Part shown: in pieces, positions 21,588-23,930 of the stretch | Layout of the letters: each line of letters begins with the position of its first letter | Numbering within the stretch: the first letter of the stretch is position 1 | NCBI GenBank assembly: GCA_030635005.1 | Contig: DAOVZS010000007.1 | Span: 1 to 23,930, forward strand | Source of the DNA: Thiomargarita sp. | GTDB lineage: Bacteria; Pseudomonadota; Gammaproteobacteria; Beggiatoales; Beggiatoaceae | DNA length: 23,930 bases | Direction: 5' to 3' | Made by a program: the position numbers and the translations under genes | The notes under the pieces: model-generated | What the model saw: only the letters and a program-made list of their open reading frames with translations | Databases searched by the model: none | What the model was told of the DNA's origin: nothing

Positions 21588-23744
21588 ATGATGTCTGAAC
21601 AACAGATTACCTTATCTATTACAGGCATGACTTGTGTCAACTGTGTACGTAGCGTTGAACGTCGTTTACTCAAAAAAACACCGGGAGTAATTGCTGCCAG
21701 TGTTAATTTTGCGACAGAAAAAGCCAATATTACCTATGCTTCAGAGCAGATCACACCTGATGAGATTATCTCTGCTATCAAAAAAGCAGGTTTTGGGGTA
21801 GCCCATAAGGATGTAGTACCCACTGCTACAAAGCATGCACATAAATTTTGGATTGCTGTCCTTTTTACCCTACCACTCATGTTATTAAGCATGTCTCCAG
21901 AATTAGGGCGATACGGTGATTGGTTAATGCTTTTGATGAGTTTACCTGTACAATTTTATGTGGGTTGGGATTTTTATGTGGGATCTTGGAAGTCTCTGAA
22001 AAATGGCACCGCTAATATGGATGTATTAGTAGCCTTGGGCACTTCTGTGGCTTTTTTCTATAGTCTCACCGTATTGCTTTTTCCGACATGGGGAGAACAT
22101 TTGTATTTTGAGACGGCTGCTATGATTATTACCCTGATTAAATTGGGTAAATGGTTAGAAAGTAGAGCCAAAAGTCAAACAGGTGCTGCCATCAAAAAAT
22201 TGATGGGATTAACCCCCAAAACGGCTAAAGTGATACGCGACGGTGTCGAAAGCGATATTCTGATTGATGCCGTGATCGTGGGAGATATCATTATTGTCCG
22301 CCCAGGTGAAAAAATTCCTGTGGATGGTTTCATCATTAAAGGGCAATCCACGGTTGATGAAAGCATGATTACAGGTGAAAGTTTAGCGGTTCAAAAACAA
22401 ATCAATGATACGGTGATAGGGGCAACGCTCAATAAGCAAGGATTGCTCAAGATTAAAGCAACTAAAGTAGGGAAAAACACGACATTAGCACATATTATTC
22501 GTCTCGTTCAAGAAGCACAAGGCAGTCATGCCCCTATTCAACACTTAGCAGATAAAGTCGCCAGTGTGTTTGTACCCATATTGATAGGGCTTGCCTTTTT
22601 CACCTTATTTGCATGGTGGATTGGAACAGATTTTACAACTGGAATGATTAGAATGGTGGCGGTATTAGTCATTGCGTGTCCGTGTGCTTTAGGATTAGCC
22701 ACGCCGACTGCCATTATCGTAGGCAGTGGTAAAGGGGCAGAACACGGTATTTTATTCAAAAATAGTGATGCTTTAGAACAAGCTCATAAGCTTAAAGTTA
22801 TTGTTTTAGATAAGACAGGCACGATTACCACGGGAAAACCTACGATCACCGATTTGATTGTTACGGATTATAATCAGACAAAAATGTTACGTTTGGCAGC
22901 CTCTGCAGAACGCGGAAGCGAGCATCCTTTAGGGGAAGCCATTGTCAAATATGCCTTAAAACAAAAGATATCACTTTCAGAACCCCAAGATTTTCAAGCG
23001 ATAAGTGGTGAAGGGATTGCGGCAACAGTAGATAAGCACAGTGTCGTATTGGGCAATAAACAAACACTGGACTCTCCACTTTTGATCTCAGAACTGAAGC
23101 GCTTACAATCAGAAGCTAAAACGGTGATCAGGGTCAGTATTAATCATCAGATGGTCGGATTAATTGCGGTGGCAGATACGGTGAAACAGGGATCTGCAGA
23201 GGCTGTCACCGCATTACACCGTTTAGGATTAAAAGTTGTCATGTTGACAGGAGATAATCAAGCCACAGCGGATGCCATTGCACAAGAAGTCGGTATTCAA
23301 CATGTTGTTGCAAGCGTGCTTCCTAAGGATAAATGCACTCAAATCAAACGATTACAAGAAGAATATGGATTGGTAGGGATGGTAGGAGATGGGATTAATG
23401 ATGCGCCTGCCTTAGCACAATCTGATGTCAGCATGGCTATTGGCACGGGCACCGATATTGCGATGGAAACAGCTGATGTCACCTTAATGCGGGGTGATTT
23501 GCGTACGGTATCACAAGCCATTAATATCAGTAAAGCCACATTACGCACCATAAAACAAAATTTATTTTGGGCGTTTGCGTATAATATGACACTAATACCC
23601 ATTGCCATGGGCATATTATATCCCTTTACGGATTTACCCATGATGATACGTACTTTGCATCCCTCACTCGCAGCAGCAGCGATGGCTTTAAGCAGTGTCT
23701 CTGTGGTTATGAACAGTTTACGATTGAAAAATCATCGTTTATAA
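21588..23744 (+). CDS. copA: Copper-exporting P1B-type ATPase CopA
   Basis: This 718-residue inner-membrane pump exports Cu(I) from the cytoplasm. ATG 21588 (or 21591) is chosen because it follows the chaperone stop by 4 nt and directly precedes the metal-binding domain; an upstream TTG would overlap the chaperone gene. One N-terminal HMA domain carries GMTCVNC (Cys16, Cys19). The transmembrane metal site is CPC (Cys364-Pro-Cys366) in VIACPCALGLATPT, the phosphorylation site is DKTGT (Asp408), and SEHPLGEAI is the HP nucleotide motif. TGDN and GDGINDAP (Asp601) complete the catalytic core. Actuator TGES is present in DESMITGESLAV. The C-terminal YN and MxxxS motifs (NMTLIPIA, MALSSVSVVMNSLRL) define Cu(I) selectivity. 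Confidence 0.96.
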   Translation: MMSEQQITLSITGMTCVNCVRSVERRLLKKTPGVIAASVNFATEKANITYASEQITPDEIISAIKKAGFGVAHKDVVPTATKHAHKFWIAVLFTLPLMLLSMSPELGRYGDWLMLLMSLPVQFYVGWDFYVGSWKSLKNGTANMDVLVALGTSVAFFYSLTVLLFPTWGEHLYFETAAMIITLIKLGKWLESRAKSQTGAAIKKLMGLTPKTAKVIRDGVESDILIDAVIVGDIIIVRPGEKIPVDGFIIKGQSTVDESMITGESLAVQKQINDTVIGATLNKQGLLKIKATKVGKNTTLAHIIRLVQEAQGSHAPIQHLADKVASVFVPILIGLAFFTLFAWWIGTDFTTGMIRMVAVLVIACPCALGLATPTAIIVGSGKGAEHGILFKNSDALEQAHKLKVIVLDKTGTITTGKPTITDLIVTDYNQTKMLRLAASAERGSEHPLGEAIVKYALKQKISLSEPQDFQAISGEGIAATVDKHSVVLGNKQTLDSPLLISELKRLQSEAKTVIRVSINHQMVGLIAVADTVKQGSAEAVTALHRLGLKVVMLTGDNQATADAIAQEVGIQHVVASVLPKDKCTQIKRLQEEYGLVGMVGDGINDAPALAQSDVSMAIGTGTDIAMETADVTLMRGDLRTVSQAINISKATLRTIKQNLFWAFAYNMTLIPIAMGILYPFTDLPMMIRTLHPSLAAAAMALSSVSVVMNSLRLKNHRL

Positions 23745-23778
23745 CACGGGCTAAGTTAATGAATGAGATTGATAGGTA

Positions 23779-23807
23779 TTGGCTTGAAATGTGCAATGTG
23801 GTATCAT
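23779..23807 (+). promoter_or_regulatory. Probable sigma-70 promoter of the terminal Rpn-like gene
   Basis: TTGGCT (23779-23784, 4 of 6) and TATCAT (23802-23807, 5 of 6) are separated by 17 bp. The ribosome site AAGGA (23826-23830) and ATG (23838) follow. The gap after copA (93 nt) shows no clear terminator. Confidence 0.5.
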
Positions 23808-23837
23808 AAATAATTGATTTTCAGCAAGGACATGAAT

Positions 23838-23930
23838 ATGAAAAAAGTAGCCTCTTTACGATATGATGTTATTTTCAAGAAAGCATTCGGTGATCCTGTC
23901 ATTTTTACAGCTTTTGTACGTGATTTATTA
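23838..23930 (+). CDS. Rpn / PD-(D/E)XK transposase-nuclease family protein (3' end outside window)
   Basis: Only 31 residues are visible, MKKVASLRYDVIFKKAF and onward, an opening characteristic of Rpn/PDDEXK_2 'transposase' nucleases (xxDxxFKxxFG...FL..LL). These are recombination-promoting endonuclease-like proteins, abundant in Beggiatoa-type and cyanobacterial genomes. ATG 23838 is preferred to the in-frame ATG at 23832 because AAGGA (23826-23830) sits 7 nt upstream of it. The catalytic residues lie beyond the window, so activity cannot be judged. Confidence 0.75.
   Translation, partial: MKKVASLRYDVIFKKAFGDPVIFTAFVRDLL

Overview
This AT-rich window carries ordinary gammaproteobacterial housekeeping genes mixed with repeat-ridden accessory DNA. 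The run tadA, hisS, yfgM-like, bamB is a gammaproteobacterial arrangement. Together with PfaD, BrnTA, an Rpn-type nuclease start and many palindromic intergenic repeats, it recalls filamentous sulfur bacteria of the Beggiatoaceae/Thiotrichales. That assignment is an inference from gene style; there is no rRNA here to test it.

Layout. Positions 1-1137 hold the 3' part of an ATPase with a C-terminal nuclease-like domain (+). Positions 1221-5079 are a minus-strand block: bamB, a YfgM-like TPR protein, hisS and tadA. A tRNA-Phe(GAA) (5191-5266) and its promoter follow, then glnA with a promoter and an 11-bp inverted repeat upstream. Next on the + strand come a short-type alpha-glucan phosphorylase, a translationally coupled ABCG-like permease lacking its ATPase, and a small exported protein. 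These are followed by rplU, rpmA, folD and a GAF/HD-GYP phosphodiesterase.

Positions 14439-16759 are a decayed accessory zone. A frameshifted, N-terminally truncated ATP-binding protein gene (-) abuts repeat DNA. A 255-bp MITE-like element with 73-bp inverted arms (72/73 complementary), each folding into three hairpins, follows. The element abuts a 5'-truncated brnT toxin, its intact brnA antitoxin and an unrecognised 246-residue protein.

Positions 16810-19449 (-) look like a redox operon: rhodanese, a multi-cluster Fe-S flavoprotein of the GltD type, and a rubrerythrin-like diiron protein. Divergent to it is a stand-alone pfaD-like enoyl reductase gene, followed by a second palindromic repeat element (about 150 bp), a small HMA copper chaperone and the copper exporter copA. 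The window ends inside an Rpn/PD-(D/E)XK transposase-nuclease gene with a good promoter.

No fully novel system is proved here. The most interesting items are the paired-hairpin element and the toxin truncated at its edge, the rhodanese/flavoprotein/rubrerythrin operon, the orphan PfaD, and the ATPase-less permease coupled to glycogen breakdown.
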